From Ignavibacterium sp. (GTDB lineage Bacteria > Zixibacteria > MSB-5A5 > GN15 > PGXB01): a DNA stretch of 58,295 nucleotides. The number at the start of each line of letters is the position of its first letter. Position 1 is the first letter of the stretch. The stretch lies in NCBI GenBank assembly GCA_020724775.1, contig DYGG01000002.1, positions 1-58,295 on the forward strand. The letters run 5' to 3'. Both the position numbers and the translations under genes were made by a program. Shown here piece by piece: positions 48,212-56,142 of the stretch. The notes under the pieces are model-generated. The model did not search any database. It had not been told where the DNA came from and worked only from the letters and a program-made list of their open reading frames with translations.

Positions 48212-48532
48212 TTATTTCTCCTCGCTGTTGCTGGCCTGTCCGAAACCGATATTTTTGGGGTGCACCTCGGGAATGCCGTGGATTTTAATTTCGCCGAACT
48301 GCTTTTCAAATTTCTTCAGGTTCTCATCGAGAGTTTTCTGCAGAAGTTTCGCATGAGTGGGTGTCATTATTATCCGCGCCTGCACTCGGGTCTTGGGCGC
48401 GCCCGGCATTATCCGCGCGAAATCCATAATTATCTCGGTCGCGGAATGCGCCACCAGGACAAGGTTGGCGTAAATTCCCTCGGCTTCCTTTTCGCCGATT
48501 TCGATATTTACCTGCTGCGGTTTCATCTCCAT
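48212..48532 (-). CDS. DUF3467 protein
   Basis: A 106-residue cytoplasmic protein matching DUF3467: GIYANLVLVAHSATEIIMDFARIMPGAPKTRVQARIIMTPTHAKLLQKTLDENLKKFEKQFGEI. This phage-related or housekeeping family has no defined biochemical role. It is the first gene before the GH57 gene (1-base gap), divergent from rfaE1. The ATG at 48532 has only AT-rich sequence immediately before it. Confidence 0.85.
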   Translation of the reverse strand: MEMKPQQVNIEIGEKEAEGIYANLVLVAHSATEIIMDFARIMPGAPKTRVQARIIMTPTHAKLLQKTLDENLKKFEKQFGEIKIHGIPEVHPKNIGFGQASNSEEK

Positions 48533-48556
48533 TTTATCAACCTCACATTCCTCTTC

Positions 48557-48585
48557 TTGTCAATTGCCTTAACATTTTATATATT
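48557..48585 (+). promoter_or_regulatory. Promoter of rfaE1
   Basis: TTGTCA (48557-48562), 17-base spacer, TATATT (48580-48585): 5/6 matches to both sigma70 boxes, 38 bases before the rfaE1 ATG. Confidence 0.55.
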
Positions 48586-48622
48586 TGACCAATCATAAAA
48601 ACTGTAGAGCAGGCGCTCAATT

Positions 48623-49624
48623 ATGCCAATTAAGATTGACCGAATCGATAAAATAACCGGTAATATCGGAAAAGCAAGGATATTAATTCTCGGCGATATC
48701 ATGCTCGACGAGTATCTCCATGGTGTTGTCAGCCGGATTTCGCCCGAAGCCCCCGTGCCGGTGGTCGAAATTAACAACGAGCAGATTCGCCTCGGGGGCG
48801 CCGCCAATGTTGCCAATAATATCCGGGCGCTGGGGGATGAGCCATTGCTGGTCGGCGTAATTGGCGAAGATGATGCCGCCATCAAACTCTCCCAACTTCT
48901 CAAAGAGCGAGATATTTCGCGGGAGTACTTAATTGACGACCGCGAGCGGCGGACCACGATAAAGACACGAATCATTGCCCATTCGCAGCAGGTGGTCCGG
49001 GCCGACCGGGAGGATACGTTTGAGATTTCAAGCGAAACGGAACGGCAGATTCTGAACCGGCTGCAAGCGGTCGCCGAAGGAATCGCGGCGGTGATAATCT
49101 CCGACTACGGCAAAGGGGTGATTACGGCATCGCTTCTGCAGAAGTTGATACCGTTCTGCCGCGAAAAAAATATCTTTGTGGCGGTTGACCCGAAAGAGAC
49201 GCATTTTTTTAATTATAAGGGCGTTTCGGTCATAACTCCGAATCATCACGAAGCGGGATTCGCCGCCGGGAAACGGATTAAGACTGACGATGATTTGAAA
49301 AATGTGGCGCAGACTTTGCTGGACAAACTGAAAGCCGATTCGCTTCTGATTACGCGCGGCGAGAAAGGGATGTCGCTATACCGGGCAAACGGAGAGGCGG
49401 ACCATTTTCCGACCGTGGCGAAGAAGGTTTATGATGTCACCGGCGCCGGCGACACGGTTATCTCCTCTTTTGTTGCGGCGGTGGCGGCGGGAGCGAGTTT
49501 GAAAGAGGCGGCGGTGATATCGAACTGTGCCGCGGGCATTGTGGTGGGTGAACTCGGCACGGCGACGGTGGCGTTACCGAAATTGGTGGAAGAATTGAAG
49601 CGGAATTTTGCGAATGGGGGATGA
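48623..49624 (+). CDS. rfaE1: D-glycero-beta-D-manno-heptose-7-phosphate kinase
   Basis: A 333-residue PfkB-type sugar kinase that phosphorylates heptose 7-phosphate at C1 for the LPS inner core. Features: ILILGDIMLDEYLHGVVSRISPEAPVPVVEI at the start, RLGGAANVANNIRALG, VAVDPKETHFFNYKGV and the catalytic VTGAGDTVISSFVAAVAAG with the base Asp. Length and pattern match the kinase half of HldE. The cytidylyltransferase half is a separate gene 130 bases downstream. Confidence 0.94.
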   Translation: MPIKIDRIDKITGNIGKARILILGDIMLDEYLHGVVSRISPEAPVPVVEINNEQIRLGGAANVANNIRALGDEPLLVGVIGEDDAAIKLSQLLKERDISREYLIDDRERRTTIKTRIIAHSQQVVRADREDTFEISSETERQILNRLQAVAEGIAAVIISDYGKGVITASLLQKLIPFCREKNIFVAVDPKETHFFNYKGVSVITPNHHEAGFAAGKRIKTDDDLKNVAQTLLDKLKADSLLITRGEKGMSLYRANGEADHFPTVAKKVYDVTGAGDTVISSFVAAVAAGASLKEAAVISNCAAGIVVGELGTATVALPKLVEELKRNFANGG

Positions 49625-49655
49625 TGTCGCTTGGTGACCGCATGGTCGCCTGATT

Positions 49656-49703
49656 GACATTCCCGACCCCGGTCGGCTTGCCCCGCTTGGCGGGGGAATC
49701 CAG
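49656..49703. repeat. Palindromic intergenic element between rfaE1 and rfaE2
   Basis: Two hairpins lie side by side: CCGACC-CC-GGTCGG (49663-49676) and CCCCGC-TTG-GCGGGG (49681-49695), flanked by ACATTCCC and GGGGAATCC, which pair in turn. The flank (TGGATTCC...GGAATG when read on the opposite strand) resembles the sequence at 51458-51483. No T-run follows, so it looks more like a dispersed palindromic repeat than a terminator. Confidence 0.5.
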
Positions 49704-49754
49704 AATGAAGACTCAAAATCAACTGTATTGGCAAAATCAAGTGAGAACAATAGA

Positions 49755-50219
49755 ATGATGATCCCACAATCAAAACTAAAATCAACCCTCGCTTCCCTTC
49801 GTCGCGCAGGCAAGACTATCGTCTTCACCAATGGCGTCTTTGATATCCTCCATTACGGGCATATCGATTACCTCACCAAAGCGAAACGGCTCGGCGATAT
49901 CCTGATTGTGGGACTTAACACCGATGCCTCGGTGCGGAAATTCAAGGGGAAGAACCGTCCGATTCAAAACGAGAGAGACCGGGCGCGGATACTTGATTCC
50001 CTCAAGCCGGTCGATTATGTAGTGCTTTTCTCCGAAGAAACTCCGGAGCGGCTGATAAGGAAAGTTAGGCCAGATATTCTGGTTAAAGGGGCTGACTATA
50101 AGATTTCCGAAATAGTGGGGGCGGAGTTTGTGAAATCATACGGCGGGAAAGTAAAACGGATTCCGCTTCAAAAGGGGCGGTCGACGAGCGGGATAATAAA
50201 GATGTTAAAGGACGAATAA
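49755..50219 (+). CDS. rfaE2: D-glycero-beta-D-manno-heptose 1-phosphate adenylyltransferase
   Basis: A 154-residue nucleotidyltransferase that makes ADP-heptose precursor from heptose 1-phosphate. The signature TNGVFDILHYGHIDYLTKAKRLGDILIVGLNTDAS has the HxGH motif, and the end KRIPLQKGRSTSGIIKML is typical. Two ATGs at 49755 and 49758 are equally possible; an in-frame TTG at 49728 is less likely. The stop is followed one base later by an unrelated gene. Confidence 0.93.
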   Translation: MMIPQSKLKSTLASLRRAGKTIVFTNGVFDILHYGHIDYLTKAKRLGDILIVGLNTDASVRKFKGKNRPIQNERDRARILDSLKPVDYVVLFSEETPERLIRKVRPDILVKGADYKISEIVGAEFVKSYGGKVKRIPLQKGRSTSGIIKMLKDE

Positions 50220-50220
50220 T

Positions 50221-50712
50221 ATGAAAGGGTATCTCTACACTAATGGCAAGAGGAAATATATCAACGACATCTCTTTGATGCGGAAACTCATACTACAACT
50301 CAGAGAGTGTGATCTATCATATCGTCATTCGATAATGAATCAAGTTGCAAACTACCTAGCCAGCACGAGCGGTGAACGCATGTCGATTTCATTGAAAGCT
50401 GCAATAGACAAACAATTGAGGTCTCAGATATTGCGTAAGGCCTTGAAGCAATTGTCGGAGACGGTTAATAAAGGCCTCCTTCACCCAATTGACCAAGACC
50501 GTACCAAATGGGTATTTTGGACCCTCCGTTGTCACCTTATCTATATAGACACTAAAATGGTGAGGCGGCTCTTGATTGAGGAAAATCACTGGGATCCAGG
50601 ATGGGCAAACTGGGCTTCGCGTCAGGCTGGAAAGATCAATGGAGGAACTACCCCAAGATTAGGAGGGCCTCACTTTAATCCCCAAGCGGTTGACGCCTGG
50701 TTTAGGCAATAG
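50221..50712 (+). CDS. Unrecognised 163-residue protein
   Basis: I do not recognise this protein. It is basic and mostly helical in appearance, without signal peptide or membrane helix. Landmarks: RKLILQLRECDLSYRHSIMNQVANYLAST, an Arg/Lys-rich middle (DKQLRSQILRKALKQLSETVNKG), the Trp-containing stretch TKWVFWTLRCHLIYIDTKMVRRL and a C-terminal end rich in Gly, Asn and Trp (WDPGWANWASRQAGKINGG, HFNPQAVDAWFRQ). AAGGA precedes the ATG by 9 bases and the gene starts one base after rfaE2. Its DNA is clearly richer in A and T and in A-ending codons than rfaE1/E2, which hints at later insertion. Function cannot be inferred. Confidence 0.6.
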   Translation: MKGYLYTNGKRKYINDISLMRKLILQLRECDLSYRHSIMNQVANYLASTSGERMSISLKAAIDKQLRSQILRKALKQLSETVNKGLLHPIDQDRTKWVFWTLRCHLIYIDTKMVRRLLIEENHWDPGWANWASRQAGKINGGTTPRLGGPHFNPQAVDAWFRQ

Positions 50713-50740
50713 CGCTTTTCGCAATAAATGGAGTATCGCT

Positions 50741-51025
50741 ATGATGAATAAAAGACAACTCAACACACTCTTGATTGGGACAGCTGTTCTAATATTCCTG
50801 AGCTTGATGTGCGTGCCATACCAAGAAGTCAGAAAGAATAGTAATGGGCAGGTGACGCAAGCTGAATTTCGGGGATATGGCCCATTATTTTCTCCGCCTA
50901 AGGCCAAGAGGGAAGTGGGGTTGCTGTACTCTGTCAAGATTGACTCAGGCAGACTAGCCATTCAATCTCTATTGGTAGTTGCCGTTTTTCTCATCTTCAT
51001 CATTGTTTGGCGAAATCGTACTTGA
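50741..51025 (+). CDS. Small two-helix membrane protein
   Basis: A 94-residue protein with an N-terminal helix (LLIGTAVLIFLSLMCVPYQEV), a short extracytoplasmic part containing the motif GPLFSPPKAKREVGLLYSVKIDSGRLAIQ and a second helix (LLVVAVFLIFIIVW) with a basic tail. This helix - FxPP - I-D-x-x-R-L - helix layout recurs in small uncharacterised membrane proteins of many bacteria. The start ATG follows GGAG by 7 bases. Same AT-rich composition as the gene before it, 28 bases upstream. Function unknown. Confidence 0.6.
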   Translation: MMNKRQLNTLLIGTAVLIFLSLMCVPYQEVRKNSNGQVTQAEFRGYGPLFSPPKAKREVGLLYSVKIDSGRLAIQSLLVVAVFLIFIIVWRNRT

Positions 51026-51528
51026 GAATCCAGCATCCACCGCCATAGTGAATTCAATATGCGCAAGGGTATTTATTCCGCAAAGCGGAACAAATATGGC
51101 ACGAGTGCGGGGCTCGTGCCGTGCAGGAAGAAGATGTCGAAACCGAGGACCTACCGCAACACCTTTAACAGGACCGGGCGGATCCGAAGAGGCTGTGTCG
51201 CAAGTGCTCAGAGTCAAACCTTAGAAGAGCGGCAGATCACAATTTCGCGGACCAAGATCTGAAATCCCAAGGGATTACAATACAGACTCGCGAAATCCCG
51301 CCGGAGGCGGGCGGCAACGGCAAACAGTGATTTTCCAGCAGATGTGAATATCTGCCAGGCATGAAAAAGACAAGATTGTCAAAACCCCCACTCGTCACAT
51401 GCGATGGACAAGTAACTCGGGGGGATTTTGACCTACTCGGGTCATGAACTTGTGATATGGATTCCAGGGCAAGACCGGAATGACTTTATCCATCAAGTGG
51501 GACACCTCACGGCGGAAGGTAAGAAAAT
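51026..51528. other. Intergenic stretch with several hairpins
   Basis: No gene supported. It contains perfect short hairpins: TTCCGC/GCGGAA (51076-51090), GGCACGAG/CTCGTGCC (51098-51120) and CCCGCC/GGCGGG (51297-51311), and TGGATTCC...GGAATGAC near 51458-51483, which resembles the element between rfaE1 and rfaE2. None has a clear T-run terminator. A 67-codon frame at 51059 is spread across the hairpins and is not believed. Confidence 0.5.
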
Positions 51529-52116
51529 TTACGCCTTCTGAAATTTTCGGCTGCCGCGTTGGGAAATCGGGATTCCCTTCTTGCAGAGAGGGCAGGCGTC
51601 CGGTTCCCAGGCGTTGGCGGTGACGGTGGCGAGCGGCTGGAGCGGATAGTCGAATTTTATCTTGCCGCCGGAGCGGTCAAGAAAAAGCCCAATACCGACA
51701 ATGTTCGCTTTGTACGATTTGACCAGTTCTATAACTTCTACAATCGATGTGCCGGTGGTCAAAACGTCATCAACAATCAAAACGCGCGTTCCTTCATCAA
51801 TATGAAATCCCCGCTTGAAAACCCGCCCTTTCCCCCCCTCGGCCGGCTCGGCGTAAATAGCATCGACCCCGAGATATCGGGCGACTTCATAAGCGATAAT
51901 GACTCCGCCGGTGGTGGGACCGACCACCAGTTCGACTTTGTCCTTCTCAAACCGCTGCGCCAGGGCGGCGCAGACTTTTTCGCAGAGACGGGGGCGCTTG
52001 AGAATCATGAATTTTTCATAGTAGATATCGCTATGCTTGCCGGAGGTCAGTTTGAAGTGCCCTTCCAGCAAGGCGTCTGATTCCTTGAAAATTCCCAGAA
52101 CCTTACTTTCGTCCAT
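51529..52116 (-). CDS. pyrE: Orotate phosphoribosyltransferase
   Basis: A 195-residue enzyme that makes OMP from orotate and PRPP. Features: ALLEGHFKLTSGKHSDIYYEKF at the start, VVGPTTGGVIIAYEVARYLG and the PRPP loop VLIVDDVLTTGTSIVEVIE. The C-terminus ACPLCKKGIPISQRGSRK has a CxxC and is common in the branch that ends CxxCxxGIP. ATG at 52116 begins one base after the acpS stop; longer starts would overlap acpS heavily. It is away from the pyrR operon. Confidence 0.95.
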   Translation of the reverse strand: MDESKVLGIFKESDALLEGHFKLTSGKHSDIYYEKFMILKRPRLCEKVCAALAQRFEKDKVELVVGPTTGGVIIAYEVARYLGVDAIYAEPAEGGKGRVFKRGFHIDEGTRVLIVDDVLTTGTSIVEVIELVKSYKANIVGIGLFLDRSGGKIKFDYPLQPLATVTANAWEPDACPLCKKGIPISQRGSRKFQKA

Positions 52117-52117
52117 T

Positions 52118-52489
52118 TCAATCTCCCGTGATGATGGCGACGGCGGCGGCCATTTGACGTTCATGCGTGATAGAAATCTTGACTTCTTTGTCCAGTATTC
52201 GTTCTCGAATGGGGTCATCGAGATGCACATACGGTTTTCCGTAGAGGTCATTCAGAATTTGTATTTGACGGAAAGAAAGCCGCTCGTCGAAGAAGGCGCC
52301 GAGGCATTTTATGACAGCTTCTTTGGCGGCAAATCGTCCGGCGAGGAACTGCACTTTGTTGAACTTGGCGGAAAACATTTCCATCTCTTCTTCCCCCAGA
52401 ATTTTCTCGGCAAATTTCCCCCCCCACTGGTCGAGCGCTTTCTTGACCCGGTCGGTCTGGATAATATCGATGCCCAGCGAATAAATCAT
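52118..52489 (-). CDS. acpS: Holo-[acyl-carrier-protein] synthase
   Basis: A 123-residue phosphopantetheinyl transferase that activates acyl carrier protein. Metal and CoA motifs: GIDIIQTDRVKKAL at the start, FLAGRFAAKEAVIKCLG in the middle and ISITHERQMAAAVAII at the end. ATG start. Paired with pyrE, but possibly just an opportunistic neighbour. Confidence 0.93.
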   Translation of the reverse strand: MIYSLGIDIIQTDRVKKALDQWGGKFAEKILGEEEMEMFSAKFNKVQFLAGRFAAKEAVIKCLGAFFDERLSFRQIQILNDLYGKPYVHLDDPIRERILDKEVKISITHERQMAAAVAIITGD

Positions 52490-53088
52490 TTAACCTTTCA
52501 CTTTCTGTTACCGAAAATATCTAATAAGGATGATAAATGAAATCTATTTATTTTGCAATATTATGAAAAAGTAGTTGCGTAAGATTCTTGGAATTGGTAC
52601 ATTGCCGATGACAAATGAGTTGGAGAGGGTTGATTTTTGAAAAATCTCTAACAACTCAATAATGAAGGTTGTCTCTTCATGGTTGCGCGTACGCCGTGAC
52701 CCCCGCCTCGGGCTGGGTAGCGAAAGCAAAATACCGGAAGCGGCTGTAAAAACCCTTTACCGTAAGGAATTGAGGAGTTTTTTCAAAGTTATTTACCCTC
52801 TCCATTTTTTTCATTCATTTTTTTCCTAAATTCAGATAGGCAGTCGCTGCTACGGTGGAAATGTACCGTTTTGGGTTCCGGTGTAAAGCGGGGATGACTG
52901 AGTACGGGGAATTCGTCAGGTCACATTCCGCCTGCGGCGGGCAAGACCTGACGAAACAGTAATTCCTTTCTTTCCCCCCGGACAAAATTACTCCTCCCGG
53001 CGTTAAGGGCTGTTGGAAAAGTCCCGGAAAATCTTTGAGAGGCGACGTTATGGCTGCGGACTATGAAGCCGACTGACCGCAGTTTACT
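52490..53088. other. Gene-free stretch upstream of acpS
   Basis: About 600 bases without a supported gene. It holds AT-rich runs near 52780-52840 (T5-T7 tracts), a large nested palindrome at 52912-52955, and the 3' end of the unknown gene behind nrdJ. A 61-codon minus-strand frame at 52544-52729 lacks a ribosome site and was rejected. Confidence 0.5.
52912..52955. repeat. Nested 44-base palindromic element
   Basis: Outer arms TTCGTCAGGTC (52912-52922) and GACCTGACGAA (52945-52955) pair over 11 bp; inside them CCGCC-TGC-GGCGG forms a second hairpin. GGGCAAGACC occurs here and near 51467-51476, and GGGCAAGCC occurs in the reverse of the element at 49.66 kb. This is the pattern of a REP-like palindrome. 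Confidence 0.65.
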
Positions 53089-53814
53089 TCAACTGAACTG
53101 TTCCAAGATAAGGCGATGAAATTCGGCTTCGAAGTTTTTGGAAGTTTTCTGCCGGCGGGTAAGCACGAAATAGAATTCGAATCCGGAAGATATCAGGTAG
53201 AGACGGTTATGCTCGATGACATAGACCCCTTCCTCTTTTCTTCCGCCAGGCATATCGCGGAAGATGTCGAGCAGTTCCCGAAGACCCTTGAATATGGGGG
53301 CATATTTTTTCTTAAGGTCGGAAGAGACCACATCCGAATCAAAATTGCCGTCCGGGTCGATGCGATAGATTTTCTCCACTCCTTCGATCTCTGAGAAGCG
53401 GTTGAGTAGGGAAACTTTGGGACGCAACGGCGCGGTTTCGGCAGCGGTCGGCGTATCCACGGGAGCGGTTTTTCGGGGCGGCTCGGGGGAGCGTGCAATC
53501 TTTACGCCGGACGGCGGTGTCGGCGGAGAAATCTGCTGCATGATGCGATTGACAAACTGACCGTCATTGAGAATCTCCATTACTTCCATATGCTGTTTGC
53601 GCAGCAGCCCCTCAACTTTCAGTTTCTCTTCCATCGAGCCAATCGAAGCGGCCAGGTCCTTTTCGATTTTATGCAGAACTTGACCTTTGGAAAAGATAGA
53701 CGTCGTTAAACGGGGGTTGGGTCGATAGGCATATTCGGTCTGAATCTGCAGTTCGACCGCACCTTTGACAATGCGGGAGGTTCTTCCCGCCGGTATGAAA
53801 TCATCCTGTGCCAT
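53089..53814 (-). CDS. Unrecognised protein downstream of nrdJ, possibly roadblock/LC7-like C-terminus
   Basis: A 241-residue cytoplasmic protein I cannot name. Residues 1-100 include a helical stretch (VLHKIEKDLAASIGSMEEKLKVEGLLRKQHMEVMEIL). A Pro-rich linker (about 95-130) follows, then a C-terminal alpha/beta domain (about 135-241): FSEIEGVEKIYRIDPDGNFDSDVVSSDLKKKYAPIFKGLRELLDIFRDM, VYVIEHNRLYLISSGFEFYFVLTRR. The order helix-strand-helix-strand-strand with a hydrophobic L-Y-L-I core would fit a roadblock/LC7 fold, which is a weak guess. It follows nrdJ by 54 bases, and a strong hairpin lies directly on its start region. Confidence 0.7.
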   Translation of the reverse strand: MAQDDFIPAGRTSRIVKGAVELQIQTEYAYRPNPRLTTSIFSKGQVLHKIEKDLAASIGSMEEKLKVEGLLRKQHMEVMEILNDGQFVNRIMQQISPPTPPSGVKIARSPEPPRKTAPVDTPTAAETAPLRPKVSLLNRFSEIEGVEKIYRIDPDGNFDSDVVSSDLKKKYAPIFKGLRELLDIFRDMPGGRKEEGVYVIEHNRLYLISSGFEFYFVLTRRQKTSKNFEAEFHRLILEQFS

Positions 53815-53820
53815 AATTTC

Positions 53821-53853
53821 TTCGGGGAGTATAATTGCATATACTCCCCCGAA
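53821..53853 (-). other. Strong hairpin between nrdJ and the downstream gene
   Basis: Arms TTCGGGGAGTATA (53821-53833) and TATACTCCCCCGAA (53840-53853) pair over 13 bp with one bulged base around a 6-base loop. It ends 7 bases before the ATG of the unknown gene. Neither strand has a T-run after it, so it is more likely an RNA-processing, stability or translation-control element than a terminator. Confidence 0.7.
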
Positions 53854-53868
53854 GATATATCGGCAGAA

Positions 53869-56133
53869 TCAGCATTTTGAATAACCGCAGGCGTGGCAGA
53901 CGAGGCATCCTCCTTCATGCTCGATACGGGAGGCGCAATCGGGGCAGAACTCTTCAGTCAGGTCTTTTTCTTTTTCCAGTTTGGCGCCGTTGCCGAAAAG
54001 TTTATGCAAAACCTGGGCGATGGCATCCGGGATGGAAGAGATGAGTCCGCCGCTTCCAAAGACCGGTTGACCGCCGCCTATGCCGCGCAATTCCTCCACT
54101 ACTCTCTCCACCGGTATTCCGGAACGGAATGCGAGCGAAATCAGACGACAGATAGCCTCAGTATCAGCCATAGTGGAATAACCGGATTTGCCAATTTGCG
54201 CGAAGACCTCAAAAGGCTTGCCTTCGTACATATTGACAGTGATATACAGGTTTCCGTATCCGGTTTTGATTTTCTGGGTGACCCCCTGAAGAACTTCGGG
54301 GCGGTCCTGAATGGTGGTTGCTATCGGCGGCGGAGTTGTCTTGCCGGCGGCCTGGGTGTGACCGGTGGAAAGAACCTGGTCGGCGCGGCTGCCGTCACGA
54401 TAGATCGTGATTCCCTTACAGCCGAGTTTGTAAGCCAGCATATAAGCGGTGCGGACATCTTCCGGTGTGGCATCCTTGGGGAGATTGATGGTTTTGGAGA
54501 CAGCGTTATCAGTGTATTTCTGGAAAGCGCCCTGCATCCGGACATGCCATTCCGGGGAGACATCATGAGCGGTGACAAAAACGCGCTTGACGTCTTCGGG
54601 AATTTCACTAAACGAGGCGATGGAGTTGGTCTGGGCAATTCTTTCCATCAACTCCTGTGAGTAGAAACCGTGGGAACGGGCGACTGCTTCGAAGAGAGGA
54701 TTGACTTCGATGAGACGAGTCTTGTCCATCACGGTCCGGACATAGGAGACGGCAAAAATCGGCTCGATACCGGAAGAACATCCGGCAATAATTGAAATGG
54801 TGCCGGTGGGGGCGATAGTCGTGACGGTGGAATTGCGCATCCGCGGACCCTGTCCGTCACGATAGAAGAATGACTTTTCCCAGTTGGGGAAAACGCCGCG
54901 GGTTTCCGCGAGCCGCTGCGACTCGTCGTGACTGACATTCTGCACCCGCGACATCAAGCGCTCGGCCAGGTCGAGCGCCTGCTGGGAATTGTAGGGTATG
55001 CCGAGCATGATGAGCATATCGGCCCAGCCCATCAGACCGAGGCCAATTTTCCGATTCTCTTTGGTGTTGAAATCGATTTCGGGAAGCGGATATTTGTTGG
55101 CTTCGATAACATTGTCAAGGAAATGGACACAGAGACGGACGGTGCGGTCAAGTTTCTCCCAATCAATTTCATAGCGAGACAGAGCATGCGGTGAGTTGAA
55201 GTCAACCACGGCGCGGACCATCTTGCTCAAATTCAGGGAACCGAGGTTGCAACTTTCGTACGGGAGAAGCGGCTGTTCGCCGCAGGGATTGGTTGATTCA
55301 TAGAGGGCAACCCGGGTGACCGGATTACCTTCGTTCATCCGGTCGAGGAACATCAGTCCCGGCTCGCCGGTGTGATGAGCATGCTCGATAATTTTATCGA
55401 ATACTTCGCGGGCATCAAGGTAGACCGGTTTTCCTTCCTTGGCATAAGCAGACCCGGTGCGGGGGTCAATCAGTTCGTATTTGCCGCCGGCTTCCACGGC
55501 GCGCATGAAGGCGTCAGTGATTGCGACAGATATATTGAAATTGGTCAACTCGGTGAGGTCATCTTTGCAGGAAATGAATTCAACAATGTCAGGATGGTCC
55601 ACCCGGAGAATACCCATATTGGCGCCACGGCGAGTTCCCCCCTGCTTGACCGCTTCGGTGGCGGAGTTAATCACACGCATGAATGAGATAGGACCGGAGG
55701 CGACTCCGGATGTGGAAGCAACCATGGAATGACGGGGACGAAGTCGGGAGAACGAAAAACCGGTACCTCCGCCCGATTTATGAATGAGAGCGGTGTGCTT
55801 GACGGCGTCAAAGATAGATTCCATCGAATCATCCACCGGCAATACAAAACAGGCGGAAAGTTGCCCGAGCGGGCGACCGGCATTCATCAGGGTCGGCGAA
55901 TTCGGCATGAACTCGAGACGATACATCAGATTGTAAAATTTATCTTCAGTCTCCTGCACCTGTTCAGGAGTGGCGCCGAATTTCTTATCCGGCTCGGCAA
56001 TCGCTTTTGCCACCCGGCGAAACAGTTCTTCCGGCGTTTCCACCACCCGTCCCTGGTCATCTTTCTTGAGATAGCGCCGCTCAAGAACTTTGATGGAGTT
56101 TTCGCTCAGTTGGTAATCTTTGTCATCTTCCAT
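53869..56133 (-). CDS. nrdJ: Class II (B12-dependent) ribonucleotide reductase
   Basis: A 754-residue adenosylcobalamin-dependent reductase that makes deoxynucleotides with or without oxygen. Features: LMYRLEFMPNSPTLMNAGRPLGQLSACFVLPV near the start, HKSGGGTGFSFSRLRP, the active-site NPCGEQPLLPYESCNLGSLNL (about residue 283, Cys and Glu radical residues) and APTGTISIIAGCSSGIEP. The C-terminal part carries a domain fused in many NrdJ proteins and a zinc ribbon CPDC...CLVCHACGYSKC that holds the electron-donating cysteines. No ATP-cone at the N-terminus is evident. AGGAGG precedes the ATG by 5 bases. It follows thyX by 9 bases; a NrdR box precedes thyX. Confidence 0.97.
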   Translation of the reverse strand: MEDDKDYQLSENSIKVLERRYLKKDDQGRVVETPEELFRRVAKAIAEPDKKFGATPEQVQETEDKFYNLMYRLEFMPNSPTLMNAGRPLGQLSACFVLPVDDSMESIFDAVKHTALIHKSGGGTGFSFSRLRPRHSMVASTSGVASGPISFMRVINSATEAVKQGGTRRGANMGILRVDHPDIVEFISCKDDLTELTNFNISVAITDAFMRAVEAGGKYELIDPRTGSAYAKEGKPVYLDAREVFDKIIEHAHHTGEPGLMFLDRMNEGNPVTRVALYESTNPCGEQPLLPYESCNLGSLNLSKMVRAVVDFNSPHALSRYEIDWEKLDRTVRLCVHFLDNVIEANKYPLPEIDFNTKENRKIGLGLMGWADMLIMLGIPYNSQQALDLAERLMSRVQNVSHDESQRLAETRGVFPNWEKSFFYRDGQGPRMRNSTVTTIAPTGTISIIAGCSSGIEPIFAVSYVRTVMDKTRLIEVNPLFEAVARSHGFYSQELMERIAQTNSIASFSEIPEDVKRVFVTAHDVSPEWHVRMQGAFQKYTDNAVSKTINLPKDATPEDVRTAYMLAYKLGCKGITIYRDGSRADQVLSTGHTQAAGKTTPPPIATTIQDRPEVLQGVTQKIKTGYGNLYITVNMYEGKPFEVFAQIGKSGYSTMADTEAICRLISLAFRSGIPVERVVEELRGIGGGQPVFGSGGLISSIPDAIAQVLHKLFGNGAKLEKEKDLTEEFCPDCASRIEHEGGCLVCHACGYSKC

Positions 56134-56142
56134 GACGACCTC

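Noticed and set aside
51059-51262. 67-codon plus-strand frame after the two-helix protein
   Set aside because: It runs through two perfect hairpins and has no start signal; very basic, low-complexity translation.
52544-52729. 61-codon minus-strand frame upstream of acpS
   Set aside because: No Shine-Dalgarno, no recognisable domain; consistent with chance in AT-rich DNA.
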